In this document: in pieces, positions 1-9,221 of the stretch
Layout: every line of letters starts with the position of its first letter
Numbering within the stretch: position 1 is the first letter of the stretch
NCBI GenBank assembly: GCA_002381185.1
Contig: DFOA01000033.1
Coordinates: 179,385 to 243,384, forward strand
DNA: 64,000 bases
Direction: 5' to 3'
Origin: Firmicutes bacterium UBA3553
Lineage (GTDB): Bacteria > Bacillota > Clostridia > Tissierellales > Sedimentibacteraceae
Position numbers and translations under genes: made by a program
Notes under the pieces: model-generated
The model's input: only the letters and a program-made list of their open reading frames with translations
The model's database searches: none
Told to the model about the DNA's origin: nothing

Positions 1-1374
1 GATGGGATCTTCCTCTGTAATGTTTGAGATAACTAAAATTTCTTCATTGTTTCTCAGCTTCATACCAACGTTAATATCACAGTTAACAATTACGGAATTG
101 CTTCCTTTTCTGTAAGCACCGCATTTTGTAATTTTAACGTCGGAAGTTATATCGTCGGACATTTCATTATCTTTTAAATCTATTGATGCTGTAAACGGAA
201 GCGATGCATATGCCTTGTCAATTTTATTGATGTCTCCGTTTAAATATAACAGGTTAACATCCAGGAAACCATCAACAACATATTTATCATCGAAAATTCT
301 TTTTTCGGAAATTTTTGGGCTTACATCGACTGTATAAATATCCTTCACTGAACCTGAAGCAACATCAAAGTTATTCTCGTATTTAACAGTCTTATTAACA
401 ATATTCTTTAACGATGTTAAATTTACGCTGTCAGCTTCAAGGTTAAGCATACAGTCTGTTGAATAGCAGTCAGTAATAATATTTTTTTCAACAGTGTCAT
501 ACAAGGTTGCGTTAACCGTAAACGGCAGGTTAAATTCTATCAGTTTTTTCTCATTGTCATAATTTTCAGCAACATTGTATGTCATTTCATTCAATGTTAC
601 ATTTATATCCTTTAACATGTCATCATTTGAATTTTTAACCTCAAGATAATGAGTGAACGGGAATTCTTCTGACACGTAGCCTGTCGCATTCAGAGTGTTG
701 TTTTCGGTGTAGAGAAATCCTACCTTGCAGGTTCCTTCGACCAGCATTTTTTCATCCAGTGCATCAATATTTGTAATGAATACTTCAGATTCTGCTTTTA
801 ATATTTTGGCTATTTCATCTGAACCCTTATTCAGTTCAACAGCATCGTTAATATTTACTTCTTCTGACAGCACTGTTACTTCGTCAGTATATTTTATGTT
901 TTTTGTTTTGGCTTGAAAGCTTCCGTCTGACTCCAGGCTTGAAACGAAGTTCACAGGATGCTTGTTTATAACATCATTATCAAGTAATACAACAGCTTTA
1001 ACCATATAACTTTTTTCATTGAGCTGTTCAGCTTCTATGTAATCAATATAAGCATTAACCTGGGCTTCCATTCCATCCTTGGCACCCGCAACTGGAACTT
1101 CTTCAGTGAAATGAATTTTATCCGACAAAGAGCTTACCATTATTTCTTCATCATTGGAGCGGTAAATGATGTTGTAAGTCAAAGTTCCATCCACGTTGAC
1201 AGCACCTTCTTTTACATCTGCCCCGTTTATTTTTACTTTGCCTTCTGTTGATATGATTTTTTCTATATCCGGAGTGCTGTCAGAAAGCGAAAACTCGTTT
1301 TCTAATAAAACTTCAGCGGAACTTGAATCAATAATTTCATTAATATTAAAAGTATCGCTAATTAATTTAAACAA
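1..1374 (-). CDS. SPOCS (DUF3794) domain protein, C-terminus beyond window
   Basis: The reverse strand is open for 458 codons from a TTG start at 1374, preceded by a strong AAAGGAGG site at 1381-1388, and runs off the left edge. The translation begins MFKLISDTFNINEII and carries the repeated pattern of the SPOCS (DUF3794) family: STPDIEKIISTEGKVKI, then a V-x-G-x-L-x-Y-N-I-I-Y-R core, repeated about three times as all-beta units. Proteins of this family in Clostridia are usually spore-envelope associated and often end in a LysM domain, which would lie outside the window. No signal peptide is visible. It is divergent from pyrG across a 353-bp gap. The family call is strong; the spore location is inferred from the family. 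Confidence 0.85.
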   Translation of the reverse strand, partial: MFKLISDTFNINEIIDSSSAEVLLENEFSLSDSTPDIEKIISTEGKVKINGADVKEGAVNVDGTLTYNIIYRSNDEEIMVSSLSDKIHFTEEVPVAGAKDGMEAQVNAYIDYIEAEQLNEKSYMVKAVVLLDNDVINKHPVNFVSSLESDGSFQAKTKNIKYTDEVTVLSEEVNINDAVELNKGSDEIAKILKAESEVFITNIDALDEKMLVEGTCKVGFLYTENNTLNATGYVSEEFPFTHYLEVKNSNDDMLKDINVTLNEMTYNVAENYDNEKKLIEFNLPFTVNATLYDTVEKNIITDCYSTDCMLNLEADSVNLTSLKNIVNKTVKYENNFDVASGSVKDIYTVDVSPKISEKRIFDDKYVVDGFLDVNLLYLNGDINKIDKAYASLPFTASIDLKDNEMSDDITSDVKITKCGAYRKGSNSVIVNCDINVGMKLRNNEEILVISNITEEDPI

Positions 1375-1478
1375 ATTAAATCCTCCTTTAAGAAACAGTT
1401 AGAATCCATTCTTTTATAAATGTATATGCACAATAAATTTCCATAGTACAACTTATGCTAAAAAATTTTAAAAAGTAA

Positions 1479-1507
1479 TTGACCTTTTTCTTTTTTTAAT
1501 ATAGAAT
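1479..1507 (+). promoter_or_regulatory. Sigma-A-type promoter upstream of pyrG
   Basis: TTGACC at 1479-1484 and TAGAAT at 1502-1507 are separated by 17 bp, a good vegetative promoter. It points toward pyrG and implies a leader of about 215 nt. The predicted start region (about 1512-1515) has no run of G, so the CTP-sensing reiterative-initiation mechanism known from Bacillus pyrG is not evident here. Confidence 0.6.
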
Positions 1508-1585
1508 TGATAAGTAAATTAATTATCTGAATTTGTTGTTTTTAAAATTAAAATTCTAGACAAACTATATATGTTTAAAAATAAT

Positions 1586-1625
1586 AGAGACTAAAAAAAA
1601 AACCCCTTTTTTGTCTCTGTTTTTA
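1586..1625 (+). terminator. Hairpin in the pyrG leader, possible attenuator
   Basis: AGAGAC (1586-1591) pairs with GTCTCT (1613-1618). Inside, A-rich sequence can pair with six T residues around a CCCC loop, and GTTTTTA follows. This is an intrinsic-terminator shape placed between the likely pyrG promoter and the gene, so it may attenuate pyrG. Apart from this hairpin and the promoter, nothing else was recognised in the 1375-1727 gap. Confidence 0.5.
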
Positions 1626-1727
1626 TGTTTAAGCACTAAATCAGAATTATTAATTAAAATTCAATTGAAGTAATTAAAAAAATATAAAGAACGGTATAAC
1701 AGGATTAAGGAATTACAGGAGGAAGAA

Positions 1728-3335
1728 ATGCCAAAATATATTTTTGTAACAGGGGGAGTTGTATCTTCATTAGGGAAAGGAATTACGGCAGCATCATTGG
1801 GAAGATTGCTCAAAGCCAGAGGATTAAAGGTAACTCTTCAAAAATTCGATCCGTACTTGAATGTAGACCCCGGAACAATGAGCCCTTACCAGCATGGTGA
1901 AGTGTATGTTACAGATGATGGTGCTGAAACAGACTTGGATTTAGGACACTATGAAAGAATAGTTGATATAGATTTATCTAAATACTCAAGCATCACATCA
2001 GGTAAAATTTATTGGTCAGTTTTGAACAAGGAAAGAAGAGGAGATTATCTCGGAGGAACTGTACAGGTAATTCCGCATATAACAAATGAAATTAAATGCA
2101 TGTTAAAAAGAGTCGCTACTGTCAGTGACGTTGATGTGGTAATTACAGAAATAGGCGGTACAGTTGGAGATATCGAAAGCCAGCCATTCCTGGAAGCCAT
2201 TCGTCAAATTCGTTATGAAGTGGGAAGAGAAAATGTAATGTACATACACGTTACTTTACTTCCTTATTTATCAAAAGCAGGAGAGTTGAAAACAAAACCT
2301 ACTCAACACAGCGTAAAGGAATTGTTGAGCATAGGAATTCAGCCTGATGTACTTGTATGCAGAACTGAAAAAGAAATAAGCATGGATTTAAAAGCTAAGA
2401 TTGCATTGTTTTGCAACGTTGAAAAACAAAATGTAATTCAAAATTCTGATGCGGATTCTTTGTATGATATACCGTTATTGCTGGAAAAGGAAGGCTTGGC
2501 TAAAATTGTCTGTAACCATTTCGGATTAAACTGCAAGGAACCAGATCTGGAGGGGTGGAAGGATATGGTTCAGCGCTCAAAGAACTCCAGCCACTATGTT
2601 AAAATAGCATTGGTAGGTAAATATGTTGAACTCAGGGATGCGTATCTTTCAGTGGCAGAGGCATTGAGGCATGCAGGTATAGATAATTCGGCAGATGTTG
2701 AAATTAACTGGGTGCATTCTGAAGAAGTTAACGAGGATAATTACAAAGAAATCCTTGAAGGAAGTGACGGAATATTGCTGCCGGGCGGATTTGGCGACAG
2801 AGGAATTGAAGGTAAAATATTGGCTGCCAGATATGCAAGAGAAAATAAAATACCATTTTTGGGAATATGTCTCGGCATGCAAATGGCTGTTGTTGAATTT
2901 GCAAGAGACGTACTGCAATACAGTGATGCAGACAGCACTGAATTCAACGCTGAAACTAAACACCCGTTAATTGATATTATGAACGACCAGAAGGATGTTG
3001 AAAATAAGGGCGGAACAATGAGGCTTGGAAGCTATCCCTGCAGACTTGCTGAGGGAACAAAAGCCAAGGAAGCTTATGACGGAGCAACTATGATAAATGA
3101 AAGACACAGGCACAGATATGAATTCAACAATGAATTCAGAAAAGTTTGCGAAGAAAACGGACTTATCATTTCCGGAACTTCACCTGACAACAAGCTTGTT
3201 GAAATTGTTGAATTGAAGGATCATCCCTGGTTTGTCGCAGCACAGTTCCATCCTGAATTCAAATCAAGACCTACAAGAAGCCATCCTTTATTTAAAGGGT
3301 TAATAAAGGCATCTGTAGAAAATAAAAAGAATTAA
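1728..3335 (+). CDS. pyrG: CTP synthase
   Basis: A full-length 535-residue CTP synthase, which makes CTP from UTP, ATP and glutamine in the cytoplasm. The N-terminal amidoligase half opens with FVTGGVVSSLGKGI, the nucleotide-binding signature, and also has the GGTVGDIESQPF motif. The C-terminal half is a class I glutaminase with GGFGDRG and GICLGMQ; the nucleophile is Cys381, and the closing QFHPEF holds the catalytic His and Glu. The ATG follows AGGAGGAAG closely. It is monocistronic, with its own promoter and leader upstream and a shared terminator downstream. Control may be through the leader hairpin at 1586-1625. Confidence 0.98.
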   Translation: MPKYIFVTGGVVSSLGKGITAASLGRLLKARGLKVTLQKFDPYLNVDPGTMSPYQHGEVYVTDDGAETDLDLGHYERIVDIDLSKYSSITSGKIYWSVLNKERRGDYLGGTVQVIPHITNEIKCMLKRVATVSDVDVVITEIGGTVGDIESQPFLEAIRQIRYEVGRENVMYIHVTLLPYLSKAGELKTKPTQHSVKELLSIGIQPDVLVCRTEKEISMDLKAKIALFCNVEKQNVIQNSDADSLYDIPLLLEKEGLAKIVCNHFGLNCKEPDLEGWKDMVQRSKNSSHYVKIALVGKYVELRDAYLSVAEALRHAGIDNSADVEINWVHSEEVNEDNYKEILEGSDGILLPGGFGDRGIEGKILAARYARENKIPFLGICLGMQMAVVEFARDVLQYSDADSTEFNAETKHPLIDIMNDQKDVENKGGTMRLGSYPCRLAEGTKAKEAYDGATMINERHRHRYEFNNEFRKVCEENGLIISGTSPDNKLVEIVELKDHPWFVAAQFHPEFKSRPTRSHPLFKGLIKASVENKKN

Positions 3336-3346
3336 TAATAAATATA

Positions 3347-3381
3347 AAAAAATTCAGGCGTAATTATAACCTGAATTTTTT
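3347..3381. terminator. Bidirectional terminator between convergent genes
   Basis: AAAAAATTCAGG at 3347-3358 pairs perfectly with CCTGAATTTTTT at 3370-3381, giving a 12-bp stem with A and T tracts on both sides. It ends pyrG and also overlaps the last codons of the convergent membrane-protein gene. Confidence 0.85.
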
Positions 3382-4533
3382 ATTTTCAATTGAACATAAA
3401 GTTCCTGAATAAATGCTGAGTATCATCAGTACCTGAGGTGTCAGAGGAACAGAATCAACTAATCCGTGTATCATTGTCATGACAAAGACTGCAAAGGCCG
3501 TAATCCATGTCTTGCTGCTGTCTTCAGACAAAACACTTTTAAAGTTCTTCAAAATATTGAATAGCATCATTAAAAATATTGAAAATCCCATGACTCCTGT
3601 CTCAGTGAAAATCTGTATGTATAAGTTGTGGCTGTGTTCTACTTTTGTACTCACAACGGATGAATAATGAGCAATGTGTTTGAACAACGTTCCAAAGCCG
3701 ATTCCGGAAATAAAGTTATCCTTGATAATTTCTACGGATGCCTTCCATACTTCCAATCTGTATAAAAAAGAACTGTCTTCAACTGATTTCACCGGATTGG
3801 TCCGCCCTATGCCCAACAATGCATCTGCGGCAAATATTGCAATGGAAATTATTATGGCATACCTTAAATACTTTTTATTGAATAAAGCAGCTACTATCAG
3901 TGCCATTATAACAGATACCCATGAAGTCCTTGAAAATGTCAATATTAAGCAGATTATACCGCTTACAAAAGAGGTCCACTCCAAATTTATTTTTTTCAAA
4001 TTCAGGTTTTCGCATGCTAATAATAAAATGAAATTAATATAAAACCCAAACACGTTGGGATTAAAAAACGTTGAATAAATTCTTTTGCTTAAATTATATT
4101 CGCTTTTGTCAACCCATTTTGACGGTATTGCAAATTCAGGGTTAAAATACTGTACAATTCCTATTATAAATACAATTATTGACACAATAAAGGTTAGCTT
4201 TATTATTTTTTTAATATTGTCCTCATCTATTGAACCGAACATTTGGAAAGAATAATAGCACAGTACCATTATCAGACCGTAAACAGCAGAAATCAATTTA
4301 TATTCCGAAGACATTAAACCAATTGCAACATACGCATATATTAATACAGATAACTTTTTATTTGTTTTTATACTGTAATTTTTTCTGACTAACTGTACAA
4401 TAAAAACTGCTGCAACATATACATAAGCAGCAGGAATAAATACAATCGATAAAATCAGTAATAAAAATGGTTTTAAATCTAACTTGTTTGATACAAGTTC
4501 TGAAGCATAACTGTCGGTAATTTGATAATTCAT
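3364..4533 (-). CDS. O-antigen ligase/polymerase-like membrane protein
   Basis: A 389-residue protein with about ten hydrophobic segments and a large polar loop in the second half. Signature stretches are RIYSTFFNPNVFGFY and EHSHNLYIQIFTETG, typical of the Wzy_C (O-antigen ligase) superfamily, which polymerises or transfers undecaprenyl-linked glycans outside the membrane. In a Gram-positive this suggests a cell-surface polysaccharide or a glycosyl transfer step; the substrate cannot be read from sequence. The ATG has an AAGGAA site. It lies 18 bp downstream of the EamA transporter gene, probably as one transcript. No glycan cluster is nearby. Confidence 0.8.
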   Translation of the reverse strand: MNYQITDSYASELVSNKLDLKPFLLLILSIVFIPAAYVYVAAVFIVQLVRKNYSIKTNKKLSVLIYAYVAIGLMSSEYKLISAVYGLIMVLCYYSFQMFGSIDEDNIKKIIKLTFIVSIIVFIIGIVQYFNPEFAIPSKWVDKSEYNLSKRIYSTFFNPNVFGFYINFILLLACENLNLKKINLEWTSFVSGIICLILTFSRTSWVSVIMALIVAALFNKKYLRYAIIISIAIFAADALLGIGRTNPVKSVEDSSFLYRLEVWKASVEIIKDNFISGIGFGTLFKHIAHYSSVVSTKVEHSHNLYIQIFTETGVMGFSIFLMMLFNILKNFKSVLSEDSSKTWITAFAVFVMTMIHGLVDSVPLTPQVLMILSIYSGTLCSIENKKFRL

Positions 4534-4551
4534 TTTCGTTCCTTAAATAGT

Positions 4552-5442
4552 TTAATTATTGATTGACTTAATTTCCTTATTTTGTGTTACAAGGTAATAA
4601 AATATACCCGCTATGATTATTATACCTCCAACAAGGGTATATATAGAAGGAATCTCCCTGAAAATCAACATTGCCATTATACTGGCAAATATGGGCTCGC
4701 ATAATGTTGATACAGAGATTAATGTTGAAGAAACATATTTAACCATGTAATTGTAGACTGTATGTCCGAATATTGAACAAAAAAATGCCAATGCCGCAAA
4801 CAGCATGAATTCCTTTGGTGAATAAGGGTAAATAGGAGTTTTTGAAGCAAAACACATAACAAACAGCACCAATGCCGATACTGAATAAACAATAAATACA
4901 TAAATGCCTGCACTTATATTTTTGCGTGCGACTCCTCCTATTACCAGGTATCCTGCTACAAAAACCGCACCCAAAAATGCAAGGGTATTCCCAAGCATTG
5001 CATTGCTTGCTGTTTCTCCCCATGAGCCCATGGCTATTATAATTGTTCCTGCAAGAGACATTAAAATGCCGGCAGTCATTTTACGGTTCAATTTTTCCTT
5101 GGTTACAAAATAATTTGCCAGAGCCACAAATATGGGACTGCATGAAACCAATATTGTCGAATTGGCAACAGTGGTCATTTTAATTGATGAAATCCATGAG
5201 GCAAAGTGGAGTGCCAGAAAAATACCGCTGGCTGTGCACAAGCCGTATTCCTTCACTGAAATCTTTTTAAATTCTTCCCGGCTGTTCATCATTACTGGGA
5301 TTAACAGCATCAATGATGTAAACAGCATTCTGTAAGCCGAAATAACAAGGGCCGGAGCTTCAGAAAACCTGATTATTATAGATGACAGTGAAGTAAAGAA
5401 TGTACCTGCTAAAACTATATATTTTGAGGGTGTCTTTTCCAT
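4552..5442 (-). CDS. EamA/DMT-family transporter
   Basis: A ten-helix drug/metabolite-transporter protein with two EamA repeats, roughly residues 8-140 and 150-285. The second repeat carries the usual LCEPIFASIMAMLIF-type segment near the C-terminus. Members export amino acids or other metabolites, and the substrate is unknown here. I start at the ATG at 5442 (MEKTPSKYIV) because AAAGGCAGG lies just upstream; a TTG six codons earlier would place that ribosome site inside the gene. It forms a likely two-gene operon with the O-antigen-ligase-like gene. Confidence 0.85.
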   Translation of the reverse strand: MEKTPSKYIVLAGTFFTSLSSIIIRFSEAPALVISAYRMLFTSLMLLIPVMMNSREEFKKISVKEYGLCTASGIFLALHFASWISSIKMTTVANSTILVSCSPIFVALANYFVTKEKLNRKMTAGILMSLAGTIIIAMGSWGETASNAMLGNTLAFLGAVFVAGYLVIGGVARKNISAGIYVFIVYSVSALVLFVMCFASKTPIYPYSPKEFMLFAALAFFCSIFGHTVYNYMVKYVSSTLISVSTLCEPIFASIMAMLIFREIPSIYTLVGGIIIIAGIFYYLVTQNKEIKSINN

Positions 5443-5545
5443 ATTAAACCTGCCTTTCAAGATATTCTATATTAGCATATTAAACTTAAAATTTCAATAC
5501 TGTAACAAGAAGTATAGAACTTAATATATAAGTAATAATAAGAAC

Positions 5546-5576
5546 CTGGCAGGAATGCCAGATTAAGCGACTGGCA
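5546..5576 (+). other. Two mutually exclusive short hairpins upstream of cls
   Basis: CTGGCA (5546-5551), TGCCAG (5556-5561) and CTGGCA (5571-5576) occur in a row. The middle copy can pair with either neighbour: a tight GGAA-loop hairpin with the first or a nine-nt-loop hairpin with the second. There is no T-tract. The role is unknown and the element may be fortuitous. Confidence 0.35.
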
Positions 5577-5624
5577 GAAACCTTCCGGAATAACATATAT
5601 CAATCACATGGAAAGGAGGCGGCA

Positions 5625-7070
5625 ATGTTTGATTTTTTTAGCTCTGTTTCAATAATTTATCTTATTAATATAGCAATGGCTGTTGTTGTAATATTTTTGG
5701 AGCGCAAGGACCCTACTGCAACATTGGCGTGGGTTTTAGTGCTGCTTGTATTTCCCGGGTTGGGCTTTGTTTTTTATTTATTGCTGTCTCAGAATTTCAG
5801 CAGAAAAAAATTATTTACCATGAAGATCTATGCCAAGAAAACATTCGGAGATTATATTAAAGTCCAGCGGAAGCTTTTTAATTCAGGAGAGCTTGTTTAT
5901 AACGACAGAAGCACAGAAAGCTTTAAAGATTTAATAAAGATGAACTTATTTTACCATGATTTTTCATACACGCAAAACAATGAAATTAAAATATATACTG
6001 ATGGACAGGATAAGTTTCGGGACCTGTTCAATGATATACAAAATGCAAGACATCATATCCATATGGAATATTACATCATTAAAAACGATGACCTCGGAAA
6101 TGAAATGCTAGACCTTCTTGCTAAAAAAGCAGAGGAGGGAATTGAAGTAAGACTGTTGTATGATTCTGTGGGAGGAAGGCACATTCCTGATGAGACTATT
6201 GAAAGAATAAAAAAATCAGGAGTAAAAGTTGCAATATTTTTTGCAAGCAACTTTCCATTTTTTAATTTTAAGATCAATTACAGAAATCATAGAAAAATTG
6301 TGGTCATTGACGGCAAGAAAGCCTATATAGGAGGCTTTAACGTAGGAGATGAATATATAGGTTTAAATAAAAAAATCGGTTATTGGAGAGATACTCATGT
6401 GCGAATATCAGGAGATGCGGTAATAGATCTTCAGACAAGATTTTTTCTTGACTGGGGCTATGCATCCAAGGAAGACCTGATGTTTCTGCCTCATTACTTT
6501 CCTGATACAAGCAATGAAGGCAATGTGGGAATACAAATTATAAGCAGCGGTCCGGACAAATTAGACGAAGTAATTAAAAGCAACTATGTGAAAATGATTA
6601 ATTCAGCAAAAGAAAGTATTTTAATTCAAACACCGTACTTCGTCCCTGATGCAAGTGTGTTTGAGTCCTTGAAAATCGCAGCAATGTCAGGTGTGGATGT
6701 TAAGATTATGATACCATGCAAGCCTGACCATCCATTTGTTTATTGGGCTACCTACTGGTACTGCGGAGGTCTTTTGCAATACGGCGTAAAGGTGTTTACA
6801 TATGAAAACGGATTTTTGCATTCAAAGACTCTTGTTATTGACGGGAAAGTATCATCGGTGGGTACTGCCAATTTTGATGTGAGAAGTTTTAAACTCAACT
6901 TTGAATGCAATGCTGTAATTTATGATACAAAGACATCATCAATGCTTCGTGATATTTTTATGGAAGATTTAAACTACTCCTTGGAAATTACCAGAGAGCT
7001 TTATTTGGAAAGGGGAATCCTCATAAGATTTAAGGAATCAATCTGCAGACTTTTGGCTCCGCTTCTTTAG
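5625..7070 (+). CDS. cls: Cardiolipin synthase, phospholipase D type
   Basis: A 481-residue membrane enzyme that condenses two phosphatidylglycerols to cardiolipin and glycerol. Two N-terminal membrane segments (about residues 5-25 and 35-55, with the family phrase ERKDPTATLAWVLVL) precede two phospholipase D domains. The HKD motifs are NHRKIVVIDG (His222) and LHSKTLVIDG (His399). Length and order match the Bacillus/Clostridium Cls family. A strong GGAAAGGAGG site precedes the ATG. A lipid kinase follows 75 bp downstream, making a small phospholipid-linked pair. Confidence 0.95.
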   Translation: MFDFFSSVSIIYLINIAMAVVVIFLERKDPTATLAWVLVLLVFPGLGFVFYLLLSQNFSRKKLFTMKIYAKKTFGDYIKVQRKLFNSGELVYNDRSTESFKDLIKMNLFYHDFSYTQNNEIKIYTDGQDKFRDLFNDIQNARHHIHMEYYIIKNDDLGNEMLDLLAKKAEEGIEVRLLYDSVGGRHIPDETIERIKKSGVKVAIFFASNFPFFNFKINYRNHRKIVVIDGKKAYIGGFNVGDEYIGLNKKIGYWRDTHVRISGDAVIDLQTRFFLDWGYASKEDLMFLPHYFPDTSNEGNVGIQIISSGPDKLDEVIKSNYVKMINSAKESILIQTPYFVPDASVFESLKIAAMSGVDVKIMIPCKPDHPFVYWATYWYCGGLLQYGVKVFTYENGFLHSKTLVIDGKVSSVGTANFDVRSFKLNFECNAVIYDTKTSSMLRDIFMEDLNYSLEITRELYLERGILIRFKESICRLLAPLL

Positions 7071-7145
7071 TATTGATATTTAAAAAAGTAGTGATAAAAT
7101 ATATAATAAACATTAATGCAAATGACAATAAGGTGATGAGATAAA

Positions 7146-8036
7146 ATGAAAAAATATTTTGTTATATATAACCCTACCTCAGGAAAAGAGCTTGCAGGAC
7201 AGAAGATATTTCATGTTTCTGAAACAATAATGGAATTGGAAGATGTAGAAATTACATTTTTTGCCACAAAGAAAAAGGGTGATGGCGAGGCTGCTGCCAT
7301 AAGAGGATGTAAAGAAGGCTATGACATGATAATTTCCTGCGGCGGTGACGGCACTGTTCATGAGGTAGTAAACGGAATTATGAAAAGTCCTGCTAAATCA
7401 AAGCTGGCAATTATGCCTGCAGGAACCGTGAATGACTTTGCGGCACAGCTTAAAATGCCGAAGGCATATGCAAATTTTGCTTCATTATTAATGAAGCAAA
7501 ATTTTAAGACCATTGATGTGGGCAAAATAAATAATGATTACTTTGTAAATGTTGTGGGCGGAGGCGCTTTTATGAACATACCCCATGACGTTACAATTGA
7601 AGCAAAGACTATTCTGGGAAAATACGCATATTATTTCAAGGCGGCTTTTGAAATGCCCGGACAGCTTGAAAATATCAACAACATAAGCTATATTATAGAT
7701 GGCGAAAAATATAATTATAATACTCTGTTATTTCTCGTAATAAATTCTTCCGGAGCAGGAGGATTCAAGAAGCTATGCCCTAAAGCAACAATCAATGATG
7801 GACTTTTGGATATTGTAATATTCGAAAAAGCCAACAATGCAGATCTTCTCCAGATTTTCACAAGGGTTTTTAACGGTCAGCACATAACCCATCCCAAGGT
7901 TCATTATTACCAGGGAAAAAATATTAAAATTGACTGTGAAAAAAATCTTCCCATAGATACCGACGGGGACTTGGGAGGATATGTTCCCGCTGAAATAAGT
8001 TCCGTACATAATGCCATAGATATATTAGTGCCTTAG
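7146..8036 (+). CDS. Diacylglycerol/lipid kinase, YegS/BmrU family
   Basis: A 296-residue protein of the DAGK catalytic-domain family. NPTSGK at residues 9-14 and SCGGDGTVHEVVNG (GGDGT at 66-70) form the nucleotide-binding core, and MPAGTVNDFA follows. The C-terminal half is the beta-sandwich lipid-binding part with the IDTDGD motif. It phosphorylates a lipid, most likely diacylglycerol, at the inner face of the membrane; the exact lipid is not determined. The start has AAGGTGATGAG upstream. Its stop codon overlaps that of the convergent nucleosidase gene. Confidence 0.9.
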   Translation: MKKYFVIYNPTSGKELAGQKIFHVSETIMELEDVEITFFATKKKGDGEAAAIRGCKEGYDMIISCGGDGTVHEVVNGIMKSPAKSKLAIMPAGTVNDFAAQLKMPKAYANFASLLMKQNFKTIDVGKINNDYFVNVVGGGAFMNIPHDVTIEAKTILGKYAYYFKAAFEMPGQLENINNISYIIDGEKYNYNTLLFLVINSSGAGGFKKLCPKATINDGLLDIVIFEKANNADLLQIFTRVFNGQHITHPKVHYYQGKNIKIDCEKNLPIDTDGDLGGYVPAEISSVHNAIDILVP

Positions 8037-8731
8037 AATCCGCAGGCGGACAAAAATGTATTAATAAGCTGAGTCGATTTTTTTGCCGCTATTTTTGCGA
8101 ATGTGGGAAAGTCCATGTGAGCTGAACCGTCCGCCTTGTCAGATATGGCTCTTACAATACAGAAATCAACATTGTTCAAATAGCAGACATGACCTATTGC
8201 TGCTCCTTCCATTTCAGCACAAAGAGCATCAAAGTGTTTTACTATGTAATCCCTTTTATCCTGATTGCATATAAACTGATCTCCTGATGCTATGGTGCCC
8301 ACAATTACATTTGTGTCTTCAATGGTTTTTGCGGATTTTTCTATTTGTTCAACCAAATCTTTTGGGCATGGAATGTTGATTAAGTTTACTCCTGATATAA
8401 GCCCTATGGGATCTCCAATGCCGGAAGTGTCCATGTCGTGCTGAACTACACTGTCTGATATTACAAGGTCCGCAATATCCAGTTTTGAATTTAAGCTTCC
8501 CGCAACACCTGTGTTTATTATTACATCGGGCTTGTATTTTAATATCATTGTCTGGGCACATACGGCCGCATGAACCTTTCCGACCCCGCATTTTGCCACG
8601 ACAACATTTTTGCCCTGCAAGGTTCCTTCATAATAAACTGTTGAGCTTATTGTTTCTTTTTTAATATTTTCCATGAATTCAATCAGTCCGGCAACCTCTA
8701 CATCCATTGCACCTATTATACCTATTTTCAT
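8033..8731 (-). CDS. mtnN: 5'-methylthioadenosine/S-adenosylhomocysteine nucleosidase
   Basis: A 232-residue nucleosidase that hydrolyses MTA and SAH to adenine plus the thioribose product, recycling SAM by-products. IGIIGAMDVEV at the start, the INTGVAGSL segment, the CAEMEGAAIGHVCY active-site loop and the RAISDKADG motif (catalytic Asp) are all present. Two adjacent ATGs exist; the second (8731) is five nt from GAGGG and is preferred, the first being too close. It overlaps the lipid kinase gene tail to tail by 4 bp. It stands alone, away from the methionine genes at 19-23 kb. Confidence 0.95.
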   Translation of the reverse strand: MKIGIIGAMDVEVAGLIEFMENIKKETISSTVYYEGTLQGKNVVVAKCGVGKVHAAVCAQTMILKYKPDVIINTGVAGSLNSKLDIADLVISDSVVQHDMDTSGIGDPIGLISGVNLINIPCPKDLVEQIEKSAKTIEDTNVIVGTIASGDQFICNQDKRDYIVKHFDALCAEMEGAAIGHVCYLNNVDFCIVRAISDKADGSAHMDFPTFAKIAAKKSTQLINTFLSACGF

Positions 8732-8914
8732 CATTACCCTCTTTTTCTTCTGTTTTTAAATTATTTTAATATACAGACATTTAAATGTCAATAAATTAAC
8801 CTGGACGCAATGAGGCTTCCAACACAAAAAATGTGATAATAATCTGAACAAAATTATTTATTTATTAATTATCTGTGTTAAAATAGTTATTATGAATAAA
8901 ATATAGGTGATAAC

Positions 8915-9163
8915 ATGCATTATATATACATAATTGAATGCAGTGATGGTTCACTGTATACAGGTTATACTAATGATCTGGAAAAAAGAATAAAGACACA
9001 CAACGATAAAAAAGGTGCTAAGTACACGAGAGGCAGAACCCCTGTTATATTAAGATATTTTGAGGAGTTTGACAACAAGATTGATGCCATGAGAAGAGAA
9101 GCACAAATAAAGAATATGCACAAGGAAAAAAAGCTTAAGTTATTAAATAATATTAAAATTTAA
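8915..9163 (+). CDS. GIY-YIG nuclease family protein (UPF0213 type)
   Basis: An 82-residue single-domain GIY-YIG protein of the YhbQ/UPF0213 group. The two catalytic tyrosine strands read YIYIIECSDGSLYTGYT, followed by the conserved EKRIKTHN arginine/histidine helix and the TRGRTPV segment. The family usually runs 80-100 residues, so it is complete. The cellular role is unsettled; DNA nuclease activity is known for some members. The ATG follows an AGGTGAT site. No partner genes are adjacent. Confidence 0.88.
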   Translation: MHYIYIIECSDGSLYTGYTNDLEKRIKTHNDKKGAKYTRGRTPVILRYFEEFDNKIDAMRREAQIKNMHKEKKLKLLNNIKI

Positions 9164-9221
9164 TTGTATACCTTGTTAATATTTGCTATAATTAGAATAT
9201 TAAAATCCGAGGAGAAACTTT

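Noticed and set aside
725..1402. Short forward-strand open frames in the first 1.4 kb
   Set aside because: They are antisense shadows of the SPOCS-domain gene, which has the strong ribosome site and family motifs.
1512..1625. Bacillus-type CTP-sensing attenuation of pyrG
   Set aside because: The hairpin is there, but the required G-run at the predicted transcript start is not.
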